Below the pieces are notes generated by a model. The model had not been told where the DNA came from and did not search any database. It worked only from the letters and a program-made list of their open reading frames with translations. The position numbers and the translations under genes were made by a program. Shown here piece by piece: positions 16,672 to 23,909 of a DNA stretch of 64,000 nucleotides. Position 1 is the first letter of the stretch; every line of letters begins with the position of its first letter. This DNA is from Schumannella sp. 10F1B-5-1 (GTDB lineage: Bacteria > Actinomycetota > Actinomycetes > Actinomycetales > Microbacteriaceae). The stretch covers positions 317,194-381,193 of the forward strand of contig NZ_VHQH01000036.1 in NCBI RefSeq assembly GCF_006517535.1, read 5' to 3'.

Positions 16672-17709
16672 GTGACCCAGAGCCTCCGCGTCGTCATCGC
16701 CACCCCGCTCAGCGACGAGAACGTCGCCCTGCTCCGCCGCCTCGAGCCGCGACTGGATGTGCGCCACGAGCCCGAGCTGATGGCGCCGGCGACCGCCGAC
16801 TGGATGGTGCGCCTCGACCGCGATCCGGCGCTGCAGTCGCGCTACGAGGAGTACCTCGACGGCGGCGAGGCGTTCTTCGGCGTGCCCGACCAGTCGGGCA
16901 CGGCGCTGCGCGCGGCGATCGAGCGCAACCCCGAGTTGCGCTGGGTGCACACGATCCCGGCCGGCGGCGGAGCCCAGGTGAAGGCCGCGAAGCTCGACGA
17001 CGCGGCGCTCGAGCGGGTCGCGTTCACGACCTCGGCCGGCGTGCACGCGCAGCCGCTCGCCGAGTTCGCGCTGTTCGGCGTGCTCGCCGGAACCAAGCAG
17101 CTCGGCCGCCTGCGCGTCGCGCAGATCCGCCACGAGTGGGCCGGGCGTCAGCCCATGGGCCTCAACGCCGAGACCCGCGTCGCCGTGGTCGGCCTCGGCG
17201 CGATCGGACGCCGCACCGCCGAGCTGCTCAGCGGCCTCGGCATGACCGTGATCGGCGTGCACCGCCGCGAGGTCGACGCGCCCGGCGTCAGCCGCATCGA
17301 GCCGGTCGAGAACCTCGGCGCGGTGCTCGGCGAGGTGGATGCGGTGGTGCTCGCCCTGCCCGGAACCGAGCAGACCGCGGGCATGCTCAGCCGCTCCGCG
17401 CTCGAGGCGGCGAAGCCGGGGATCACCGTGGTCAACGTGGGTCGCGGCACCACGGTCGACGAGCCGGCGCTGATCGAGCTGCTGCAGTCGGGGCACGTGG
17501 GGTCGGCGGTGCTCGACGTGACCGCGACCGAGCCGCTGCCCGCATCCAGCCCGCTGTGGGATCTGCCGAACGTCGTGATCGCCCCGCACACGGCCGCGAT
17601 CAGCGAGCACGAGCCCCGCCTGATCACCGAGCTCTTCGCCGAGAACGCGCGCCGCCTGCTCGACGGCGAGCCGCAGCTCAACGTCGTCAACACGCACGAG
17701 TTCTACTGA
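16672..17709 (+). CDS. D-isomer-specific 2-hydroxyacid dehydrogenase
   Basis: 345 residues with a GTG start. The NAD-binding motif GLGAIG is 174-179. The catalytic triad is R258 (NVGRGT), E287 (TATEPLP) and H306 (APHTAA). The family includes glyoxylate/hydroxypyruvate reductases and phosphoglycerate dehydrogenase; no ACT domain is present, so it is not a full SerA. CAGGAT ends 6 bases before the GTG. Substrate unknown. Confidence 0.92.
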   Translation: MTQSLRVVIATPLSDENVALLRRLEPRLDVRHEPELMAPATADWMVRLDRDPALQSRYEEYLDGGEAFFGVPDQSGTALRAAIERNPELRWVHTIPAGGGAQVKAAKLDDAALERVAFTTSAGVHAQPLAEFALFGVLAGTKQLGRLRVAQIRHEWAGRQPMGLNAETRVAVVGLGAIGRRTAELLSGLGMTVIGVHRREVDAPGVSRIEPVENLGAVLGEVDAVVLALPGTEQTAGMLSRSALEAAKPGITVVNVGRGTTVDEPALIELLQSGHVGSAVLDVTATEPLPASSPLWDLPNVVIAPHTAAISEHEPRLITELFAENARRLLDGEPQLNVVNTHEFY

Positions 17710-17719
17710 GCTGTCTTCG

Positions 17720-17842
17720 CAGGATCGCGCGGCGATCTTGAGAGCGCCGCGCGATATTTCGCGGCGAAGCCAGGATCGCCGCGCGATCCTGTCGACGCCG
17801 ACGGCGAAGCGGGGCCGCAGCCTCTCGGCCACGACCCCGCTT
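17720..17842. terminator. Nested inverted repeats between convergent genes
   Basis: AGGATCGCGCGGCGATCTT (17721-17739) pairs with AGGATCGCCGCGCGATCCT (17772-17790) with one mismatch, and a smaller GCGCCGCG stem lies inside. A second hairpin, AAGCGGGG (17807-17814) with CCCCGCTT (17835-17842), precedes the end of the GH2 gene on the minus strand. Together they separate two convergent genes. Confidence 0.65.
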
Positions 17843-17869
17843 GTCAGCGCCGCAAAGGCGCAGCCCCGC

Positions 17870-20461
17870 TCAGCCTCCCGTGCTGAACAGCTGCGTCACC
17901 TCGTCGGCCGAGAGCGCGCGGTCGAAGACCCGCACCCCGTCGACCGCGCCGTCGAGGTAGTCGACGGGCTTGCCGTCGTACTTGCCGCGTCCGACCTGCA
18001 GCCCGCCGGTGGCGGTCTCGCTGTTGCCGAGCACCGACACCGAGCCGGCCGCGGCGCCGTCGACGTAGATCGTCAGCTTCGACGCAGTGATGTCGCGCAC
18101 GCCGACCAGGTGGTACCAGCGGCCCGGCTCGACGGTCACGCCGGTCGCCAGGGCGCGAGCCCCCGCGAACGAGAACGCGAGCTTCTTGTCAGCACCGGAG
18201 TACTGCAGGAAGAACGAGCTCTGCGTGGCGCCGTCTTCGCTCACGACGGTCTGGAACGCATCCCCGACCTGGTCGAACTTGACCCACGCGCCCACCGAGT
18301 AGTTGCGGTCGCTGGTCTTGAGCACGGTCTTCGCCGAGTCGGCCCACTGGGTCGATCCGTCGAGCTGCAGCGCGGTGCCTTCGGCCCCGTCGCGCGCCGG
18401 CACCCGGGCGGGCTCGCCGTGCAGTGTGAGCGGGTTCTTGCCCACCGCGTCGGCGGCCGTCGTGCCCGTGGCCTCGTCGAAGCCCCACGCGCCGACGCCG
18501 GCGAGTCCGGGGGTGCCGGTCGGGGGAGCCGGCGGGGTCTTGTCGCCCGCCGCGATCACCGCGAGGTTGATGGCGCGCACCCGGGCCTCGTTCACCTTCT
18601 CGACCTTGCGGTCGTAGGTGAAGAAGCCGTTCTGCTCGCCCTCGACATCCGTGATCTGGGTGTAGACGGCGCCCGAGAGCCCATACGGAGCACCCTGGTC
18701 GCGCAGCACGGCCGTGTTGGCGACGTACTTGTCGTTGAGCTCCTTCTTGTCCTTGACCGAGCCGTAGGGGTTGATCGGCGCGCCGGGCCAGGTGTGGCCC
18801 TCGACGGTCAGCGTGAGACCGCCGTGCTCGCCGTCGATGGATGCGCGCGTCGCGTCGGGCGCGGGCAGAGCGGGTCCCTGGTACTGGTGCCAGTCGATGA
18901 TGTCGCCCGTGCCCGGATCACCGGGGGTGTCGCAGCAGTTCGCGCCCGAGCGGTCGTTGACCAGTCGCGACGGGTCCTGCGCCTTCACCTGCGCGCCGAC
19001 CTCCGAGGCGGCCTGCACACTCCATTGTCCCCAGCCCTCGTTGAAGGGGATCCAGCCGATGATCGAGGTGACGTTCTTCAGCTGATTCACCATCGCGGCG
19101 GTCTCGGCGCGGAAGTTGGCCTTGTCGCCGTCGCTGAGGTTGCCGTTGCGACCCGTGGGCAGCGCGGGCGAGTCCTGCCAGACCATGAGTCCGAGCTTGT
19201 CGGCCCAGTAGTACCAGCGGGCCGGCTCGACCTTGATGTGCTTGCGGATCGTGTTGAAGCCGAGGTCCTTGGTCTTCTGGATGTCGAACTTCAGCGCGTC
19301 GTCGGTCGGCGCCGTGTAGATGCCGTCGGGCCAGTAGCCCTGGTCGAGCGTCGACAGCAGGAACGTGGCCTTGTGGTTCAGCGTGATGCGCTGCTTGCCG
19401 TTGACGTTCTCGACCGCGATCTCACGGAGTCCCGCGTAGCTCTCGACCTTGTCGCTCTTGCCGTTCACGGTCAGCTTGGCCTGGAACGTGTAGAGGAACG
19501 GGTCGTCGGGCGACCAGAGTCGCGCGTTCGGGATCGACACGGTCATGGGCCCGCCGGCGGCGCCGGTCGCGCTGGCGACCTTCTTGCCGTCAGCGAGCAC
19601 ATCCACCTTGAGGCTGCCGCCGGCGACGTCGCCGGAGAAGCCTGCCGAGATCGCGAACGACGAGGTGTCGACGTCGGGGGTGGCGGTGAAGCTGGCGATG
19701 CTCGCCGGCTGCACCGACTCCATCCACACGGTCTGCCAGATGCCCGAGGCGGCGGTGTAGAAGATGCCGCTCGGGTCGAGGCGCTGCTTTCCGATGGGGA
19801 TGTTCGCCGCGTCCACGGGGGAGTGCACCGCCACGACGATCTCCTGCGGTCCGCTCTTCTTGAGCGCGCTGGTCACGTCGATCGTGAAGGCGTCGTAGCC
19901 GCCGAGGTGACGGCCGACCTGCTTGCCGTTCACGTAGACGGTGGCGTCGTAGTTCACCGCGCCGAAGTTGATGTTGACGTGCTTGCCGCCCTTCGTGAAG
20001 TCGGCGGGAACGTCGACCGTGCGGCGGTAGAACATGAACTCGCTGTGCTTCTGCACGCCCGAGAGCGACGACTCGGTCGGATAGGGCACGAGGATCTGCC
20101 CGGCGAGGTCCTTGCCGATCGGCGGGGCGCTCCAGCCGTCGGTTCCGGCGTACTGCCACAGCCCGTTGAGGTTGACCCACTCGGGGTTCGCGGCCGTGGG
20201 GCGTGCGAGCTGCGGGCGCGGGTAGTCGGGCAGGGCGTTGTCGGGGCCGACATCGGCGGTCCAGGGCGTGCTGAGCGGCGGGGTGATGCCGCTCCAGGTC
20301 TTGGTCGGCGCCGCGTCGGCGGCGATGGCCGGCAGGCCGATCAGTCCGACGGCGAGTCCGGCGGTCACGAGCGCGCCGAGCGCCCGCTTTCCGGCTCGGC
20401 CCGCTCCCGGTGCCGGCCTGAGCCGGGCCGTGTCGGTCGGATGGGGTGCAGTACGTCTCAC
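17870..20461 (-). CDS. Secreted GH2-family glycoside hydrolase with LamG domain
   Basis: 863 residues. The GTG start (RRTAPHPTD) follows AGGGAG. The signal peptide is basic (GRAGKRALG), has a hydrophobic core (LVTAGLAVGLIGLPAIA) and likely cleavage near ADA-AP (50-51). The sugar-binding jelly roll is about 95-255, the immunoglobulin-like domain about 256-355 and the TIM barrel about 356-640. The acid/base is E475 in WIPFNEGWGQW and the probable nucleophile E545 in SIDGEHGG. A C-terminal LamG/concanavalin-like domain (about 655-863) should bind carbohydrate. The likely substrate is a plant or fungal beta- or alpha-glycoside outside the cell; the sugar is not determined. Confidence 0.9.
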   Translation of the reverse strand: MRRTAPHPTDTARLRPAPGAGRAGKRALGALVTAGLAVGLIGLPAIAADAAPTKTWSGITPPLSTPWTADVGPDNALPDYPRPQLARPTAANPEWVNLNGLWQYAGTDGWSAPPIGKDLAGQILVPYPTESSLSGVQKHSEFMFYRRTVDVPADFTKGGKHVNINFGAVNYDATVYVNGKQVGRHLGGYDAFTIDVTSALKKSGPQEIVVAVHSPVDAANIPIGKQRLDPSGIFYTAASGIWQTVWMESVQPASIASFTATPDVDTSSFAISAGFSGDVAGGSLKVDVLADGKKVASATGAAGGPMTVSIPNARLWSPDDPFLYTFQAKLTVNGKSDKVESYAGLREIAVENVNGKQRITLNHKATFLLSTLDQGYWPDGIYTAPTDDALKFDIQKTKDLGFNTIRKHIKVEPARWYYWADKLGLMVWQDSPALPTGRNGNLSDGDKANFRAETAAMVNQLKNVTSIIGWIPFNEGWGQWSVQAASEVGAQVKAQDPSRLVNDRSGANCCDTPGDPGTGDIIDWHQYQGPALPAPDATRASIDGEHGGLTLTVEGHTWPGAPINPYGSVKDKKELNDKYVANTAVLRDQGAPYGLSGAVYTQITDVEGEQNGFFTYDRKVEKVNEARVRAINLAVIAAGDKTPPAPPTGTPGLAGVGAWGFDEATGTTAADAVGKNPLTLHGEPARVPARDGAEGTALQLDGSTQWADSAKTVLKTSDRNYSVGAWVKFDQVGDAFQTVVSEDGATQSSFFLQYSGADKKLAFSFAGARALATGVTVEPGRWYHLVGVRDITASKLTIYVDGAAAGSVSVLGNSETATGGLQVGRGKYDGKPVDYLDGAVDGVRVFDRALSADEVTQLFSTGG

Positions 20462-20804
20462 GGGCGTCTCCCTCGTCGTGACCTGCGCTCGTCGTCGAGC
20501 GCAGTGCGGCGACGGGGCGGCGACGGGGGTCGGGATGCGCGGCCGGTGATGCCGCGGGGGATCGACTCTCGTGCGGTCTCGCCCTCGACACCGCGCGATC
20601 ATCGTTTCAAAAACATGTCCGAAAGTCCATGGCGACTTTGCGACGCGGCAATCGGGTCTGATCGGCGGGCGTCCCGGTGGGCGTCTCGGCGGGCGTCCCG
20701 GTGGGCGTCTCGGCGGTCGGCGCGGTGCGTCTCGCGGAATCCCGTTCTCCACATCGTGGCAGATCTGACCCCCGAACGGGGTGCATCCCCGCTACCGTGA
20801 CCGC
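20462..20804. other. 343-base intergenic region upstream of two divergent genes
   Basis: It contains the GH2 leader and promoter region, an AT-richer patch at 20600-20630 (GTTTCAAAAACATGTCCGAAAG), the 24-base tandem repeat and TACCGT before the membrane protein. The patch could hold the GH2 promoter and a sugar-regulator site, but I see no clean palindrome. No coding frame is convincing. Confidence 0.6.
20663..20732 (+). repeat. 24-base tandem repeat, two exact copies plus one degenerate
   Basis: Two identical 24-base units (20663-20686 and 20687-20710), each made of two similar 12-base halves beginning CGGCGGGCGTCC and CGGTGGGCGTCT, then a degenerate 22-base copy (20711-20732). It lies between divergent genes, about 200 bases from the GH2 start. 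Confidence 0.85.
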
Positions 20805-21899
20805 ATGGCCCGACTCGTCTCGCTGATCGTCGCCGTGGTCGCCTCGCTCGCGGGCGGCCTGCTCGTGCTGAGCCAGGGCGGCGTGCTCTATCGCCTCTAT
20901 TCGCTGAACTTCGGCCGCGTCGGGCTGGAGAACCCCGATACCGTCGTGCCGGTCGCCATCGCCATGGGCCTGCTGATCGTCGGTGCGCTGCTGGTCGTCG
21001 TCGCCTCGGCGACGGCCGGGTGGTCATCGCTCGGCGTGCTCGTCGTCGGAGCCGTGCAGGTGATCGTGGGCGCGCTCGGCACCCTGCTGCCGCCGACGCT
21101 GAGCGCACGCTCGGATGCGGGATCCGCCAGTCCGGTCTACACGGGCCTGCGTGAGCTCTACCGTGTGCTGCCCGACCTGACGAACGGCCTCTATCTCGTG
21201 CTGCCGAGCGGCGTCGTGCTCGCGATCGGCCTCGCCAACGTGCTGCTCGGCATCCTCGCGGCGGCGCGTCGCCGCGGACAGGTCGCGTCGCGCGCGGCCG
21301 CGCGCGTCGTCTCGCTGCTGGTCGGCCTGGTGGTCGCTGTTCCCGCCGTCGCGATGATCGCCGTCGGCGGCTTCCTCAACTACCGCTACCTGATCACCGC
21401 ACTGCGCGGGGTCGATCCGGTCGGTCTCGCGCTGCTGGGCGCGGGCGTCGTGCTCCTGCTCGTCGTGGTGTTCGCGGCGCGCTGGTCGTCGATGGCCGCG
21501 ATCGTCGGCGGACTGCTCGTGCTCGGCGGCGGCCTCGCCACCCTTTTCGTGCCGCGCGCCGCGCTCGCCGTGGTGAATCGCGCCGGCATCGGTCCCGACG
21601 TCATCCAGGGCATCACGGTGCTGGGCACCGTCGGCGGCTTCGCTCTCCTCGGGGCGACGCTTCTCGGCGCAGGGATCGGGGCGCGCATCGCGGGGCGCGT
21701 CGGCGCCCGACGCAGCAACTGGGTCGCGCCGCATCCCGGGGCCGAGGGCGACGAGCCGGGCCGCCCGTGGGTCACGCCGGGCTACACCCCGGTCGACGGG
21801 GGTGGCGCCGCCGACGGTGTCGACCGCACCTCGCCGACCGTCGTGCTCCCCAGCGATCCGCCGACGAGTCCGGGGTATCAGGCACCCGGTTCGCGGTAG
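20805..21899 (+). CDS. Multi-pass membrane protein, unknown function
   Basis: 364 residues, unrecognised. Hydrophobic helices lie near 5-25, 45-68, 72-92, 132-152, 170-190, 208-225, 232-250 and 270-295, so about eight passes. The cytoplasmic tail is Gly/Pro/Asp-rich and ends in PTSPGYQAPGSR, like the C-terminal tails of actinobacterial membrane proteins. TACCGT ends 6 bases before ATG 20805, so I prefer this start to the in-frame GTG at 20781. It stands alone before rplY. Confidence 0.8.
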   Translation: MARLVSLIVAVVASLAGGLLVLSQGGVLYRLYSLNFGRVGLENPDTVVPVAIAMGLLIVGALLVVVASATAGWSSLGVLVVGAVQVIVGALGTLLPPTLSARSDAGSASPVYTGLRELYRVLPDLTNGLYLVLPSGVVLAIGLANVLLGILAAARRRGQVASRAAARVVSLLVGLVVAVPAVAMIAVGGFLNYRYLITALRGVDPVGLALLGAGVVLLLVVVFAARWSSMAAIVGGLLVLGGGLATLFVPRAALAVVNRAGIGPDVIQGITVLGTVGGFALLGATLLGAGIGARIAGRVGARRSNWVAPHPGAEGDEPGRPWVTPGYTPVDGGGAADGVDRTSPTVVLPSDPPTSPGYQAPGSR

Positions 21900-22083
21900 A
21901 CGCCGCACCCCGGTACACTTCTGCGAGACCTCGGCGAGGGATGCGCGCACCGCCCGCATCCGTGATCGACGCGGTGAGCAAGGCCCCGGGCGCGTCCCGC
22001 TGTGTTCTTCCTCACGCTGTCCTGCGTTCGAGTAGAAACCGCACACGAAGACGGGCGAGAGCCCGCGAAGGAGAACCTCAGCC

Positions 22084-22728
22084 ATGGCTGCTGACGACAA
22101 CAAGCTGGTCGCCGACGAGCGCACCGAGTTCGGCAAGGGTGCTGCCCGCCGCATCCGCGCGAACGACAAGATCCCCGCCGTGCTCTACGGCCACGGCACC
22201 GAGCCGCGCCACCTGACCCTGCCCGGTCACGAGACCATGCTCATCCTGCGCAAGGCCAACGCGATCCTCGACCTGCAGATCGCCGGCGAGAGCCAGCTGG
22301 CCCTGGTCAAGGACGTGCAGAAGGACCCGGTGCGCCAGATCATCGAGCACGTCGACCTCATCGTCGTGCGCCGCGGCGAGAAGGTCACCGTGGATGTGCC
22401 CGTGCACGTCGACGGCGAGTCGGCTCCCGGCACGATCATCGCGCTCGACGCCACGACCCTGTCGGTCGAGGTCGAGGCGACGCACATCCCCGAGAACCTG
22501 CACGTCAGCGCGGAGGGCCTCGAGGAGGGCACGCAGATCCTCGCGAAGGACGTCGTGCTCCCGTCGGGTGCCACCCTGCTGACCGACCCGGAGGCCCTGG
22601 TCGTCAACATCACCGTGCCGGCCGTCGTCGACCTGCCCGAGGAGGGCGAGGAGACCGAGGGTGACGAGGCCGCCGAGGGCGACGCCGCTGAGGGCGACGC
22701 CGAGGCCGAGTCGGGCGACAGCGAGTAA
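22084..22728 (+). CDS. rplY: 50S ribosomal protein L25/general stress protein Ctc
   Basis: 214 residues. The N-terminal L25 domain (1-95) binds 5S rRNA and includes RTEFGKGAARRIRANDKIPAVLYGHG. The C-terminal CTC/TL5 beta domain (96-190) has KVTVDVPVHVDGE. An acidic tail of alternating Glu/Asp/Ala (EEGEETEGDEAAEGDA...) ends the protein, common in high-GC Gram-positives. GAAGGAGA precedes ATG. pth follows after a hairpin, the conserved rplY-pth order. Confidence 0.97.
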   Translation: MAADDNKLVADERTEFGKGAARRIRANDKIPAVLYGHGTEPRHLTLPGHETMLILRKANAILDLQIAGESQLALVKDVQKDPVRQIIEHVDLIVVRRGEKVTVDVPVHVDGESAPGTIIALDATTLSVEVEATHIPENLHVSAEGLEEGTQILAKDVVLPSGATLLTDPEALVVNITVPAVVDLPEEGEETEGDEAAEGDAAEGDAEAESGDSE

Positions 22729-22731
22729 GAC

Positions 22732-22766
22732 GGATGCTCCGCCCGGGCTCCGGCCCGGGCGCATCC
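22732..22766 (+). terminator. Hairpin between rplY and pth
   Basis: Inner stem GCCCGGGC (22741-22748) with GCCCGGGC (22753-22760) and outer stem GGATGC with GCATCC, with a TCC bulge on the left. No U tract follows, so it may only attenuate transcription into pth. Confidence 0.6.
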
Positions 22767-22795
22767 TCTGCTCTGTTCTCTCGAACTGACACCGC

Positions 22796-23380
22796 ATGAG
22801 TGACGCGTGGCTCGTGGTCGGGCTCGGCAACCCCGGGCCCGCCTACGCGGCCACGCGTCACAATGTGGGTCAGATGGCGGTCGACGAGCTCGCCGATCGC
22901 CTCGGCGCGAAGTTCTCGCGCCACAAGACCAACAGCGTGGTCGCCGAGGGCTGGATCCACCCCGGCGCCGCCAAGCTCATCGTGGCCAAGCCGCTGAGCT
23001 TCATGAACAACTCGGGCGGGCCGGTCTCGCAGCTGGCGAAGTTCTACTCGCTGCCCGCCGAGCGCGTCGTCGTGCTGCACGACGAGCTCGATCTGCCGTT
23101 CGACACCGTGCGCCTCAAGCAGGGCGGCGGTCACGGCGGACACAACGGCCTGCGCGACATCATCAGCGCTCTCGGAACCCCCGAGTTCCTGCGCGTGCGC
23201 CTCGGCATCGGCCGCCCGCCGGGTCGGCAGGACTCGGCCGACTTCGTGCTCAAGCCCTTCGCGTCGACCGAACGCGCTGCTCTGCCGTCGCTGCTCACTG
23301 ACGCCGTGGATGCCACGGAGCAGCTGGTCGACGACGGCCTCCTCGCCGCGCAGCAGCGCTGGCACGCGCCGCGCGCCTGA
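22796..23380 (+). CDS. pth: Peptidyl-tRNA hydrolase
   Basis: 194 residues; releases tRNA from peptidyl-tRNA that drops off ribosomes. Active-site residues match the bacterial enzyme: N12 (GLGNPG), H22 (RHNVG), N71, D96 (VVLHDELDL) and N117 (GGHNGLRDI). The length is normal. No good ribosome site is visible and the start overlaps a gap of 67 bases after rplY. The gene ends a cluster; a 529-base non-coding gap separates it from mfd. Confidence 0.97.
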   Translation: MSDAWLVVGLGNPGPAYAATRHNVGQMAVDELADRLGAKFSRHKTNSVVAEGWIHPGAAKLIVAKPLSFMNNSGGPVSQLAKFYSLPAERVVVLHDELDLPFDTVRLKQGGGHGGHNGLRDIISALGTPEFLRVRLGIGRPPGRQDSADFVLKPFASTERAALPSLLTDAVDATEQLVDDGLLAAQQRWHAPRA

Positions 23381-23560
23381 TCGGCGCCTGAAGCGCGGCT
23401 CCGGCTGTCGCCGGCGCTTCCGTCGGCCCGCCTGCCTGCCCGCCTGCCCGTCGGCCCGCCCGTTGGCCCGTCGGCCCGCCCGCGTGCCTGCCGAGCCTTG
23501 GCTCACGCCGGTTGCTCGACGCCGCGCGTGCGCTTCAGCTGCGTGATCGCCCGCCCCTCG

Positions 23561-23634
23561 TGACCCAACTCAGCAGGGATTCGCCGACGCGTCCGACGCC
23601 GGCCATCCCGTGCGATCCATGCTGAGTTGCGTCA
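23561..23634. repeat. Stem-loop unit 1 with CAACTCAGCA arms
   Basis: Two 20-base arms, 23561-23580 and the complement at 23615-23634, match at 18 of 20 positions and centre on CAACTCAGCA/TGCTGAGTTG. The 34-base spacer is GC-rich with internal GCCGACGC repeats. Confidence 0.75.
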
Positions 23635-23656
23635 TGCCCGATCACGGGGCTGCCTA

Positions 23657-23723
23657 TGCAATTCAGCACGGATCGCGTCGTTCGGCCCGCGTCGGTCGCG
23701 GTGCGTCGTTCGTGCTGAATTGC
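23657..23723. repeat. Stem-loop unit 2 with CAATTCAGCA arms
   Basis: GCAATTCAGCACG (23658-23670) and its exact complement CGTGCTGAATTGC (23711-23723) enclose 40 bases. The arm differs from that of unit 1 by one base (CAATTCAGCA versus CAACTCAGCA), so this is a related copy about 93 bases downstream. Confidence 0.8.
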
Positions 23724-23856
23724 GTGCACTGAGCTCCGCGGCACCGAGCGCAGGGAGGGTGAAAGTCGACTGGCAACCCTTGCTCGGCGCGGGCACCGCA
23801 CAGGTGCCTCGCTCGCGCGGCGTGGGCACCGCGTCGGCGCCACGGCGGCACGGCTG

Positions 23857-23902
23857 CACCCCTGACACGACGCACGCGCGTGTCAGGGGTGGCACCTAAG
23901 CT
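23857..23902 (+). promoter_or_regulatory. mfd promoter: RecA-independent DNA-damage (PafBC-type) motif inside a dyad
   Basis: GTGTCAGGG at 23880-23888, 8 bases, then TAAGCT at 23897-23902 fits the published RecA-NDp motif tTGTCRgtg-N8-TAnnnT, which PafBC activates in mycobacteria. It overlaps the right arm of a perfect 13-bp inverted repeat, CACCCCTGACACG (23857-23869) and CGTGTCAGGGGTG (23879-23891). The predicted transcript start coincides with GTG 23910. Motif match and spacing are seen; activation by PafBC is inferred. Confidence 0.7.
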
Positions 23903-23909
23903 TGAGCGA

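Larger units (their letters stand above)
23381..23909. other. 529-base non-coding region with structured repeats before mfd
   Basis: The first part (23400-23500) is a G/C-rich low-complexity run of GCCCG and GCCTGCC. The middle holds two related stem-loop units (23561-23634 and 23657-23723). The last part holds a 13-bp inverted repeat and the mfd promoter. No frame looks coding. A small structured RNA is possible but not shown. Confidence 0.65.

Noticed and set aside
23880-23909. Upstream GTG start for mfd
   Set aside because: It lies inside the promoter motif and dyad; the downstream GTG 23910 fits a leaderless start.
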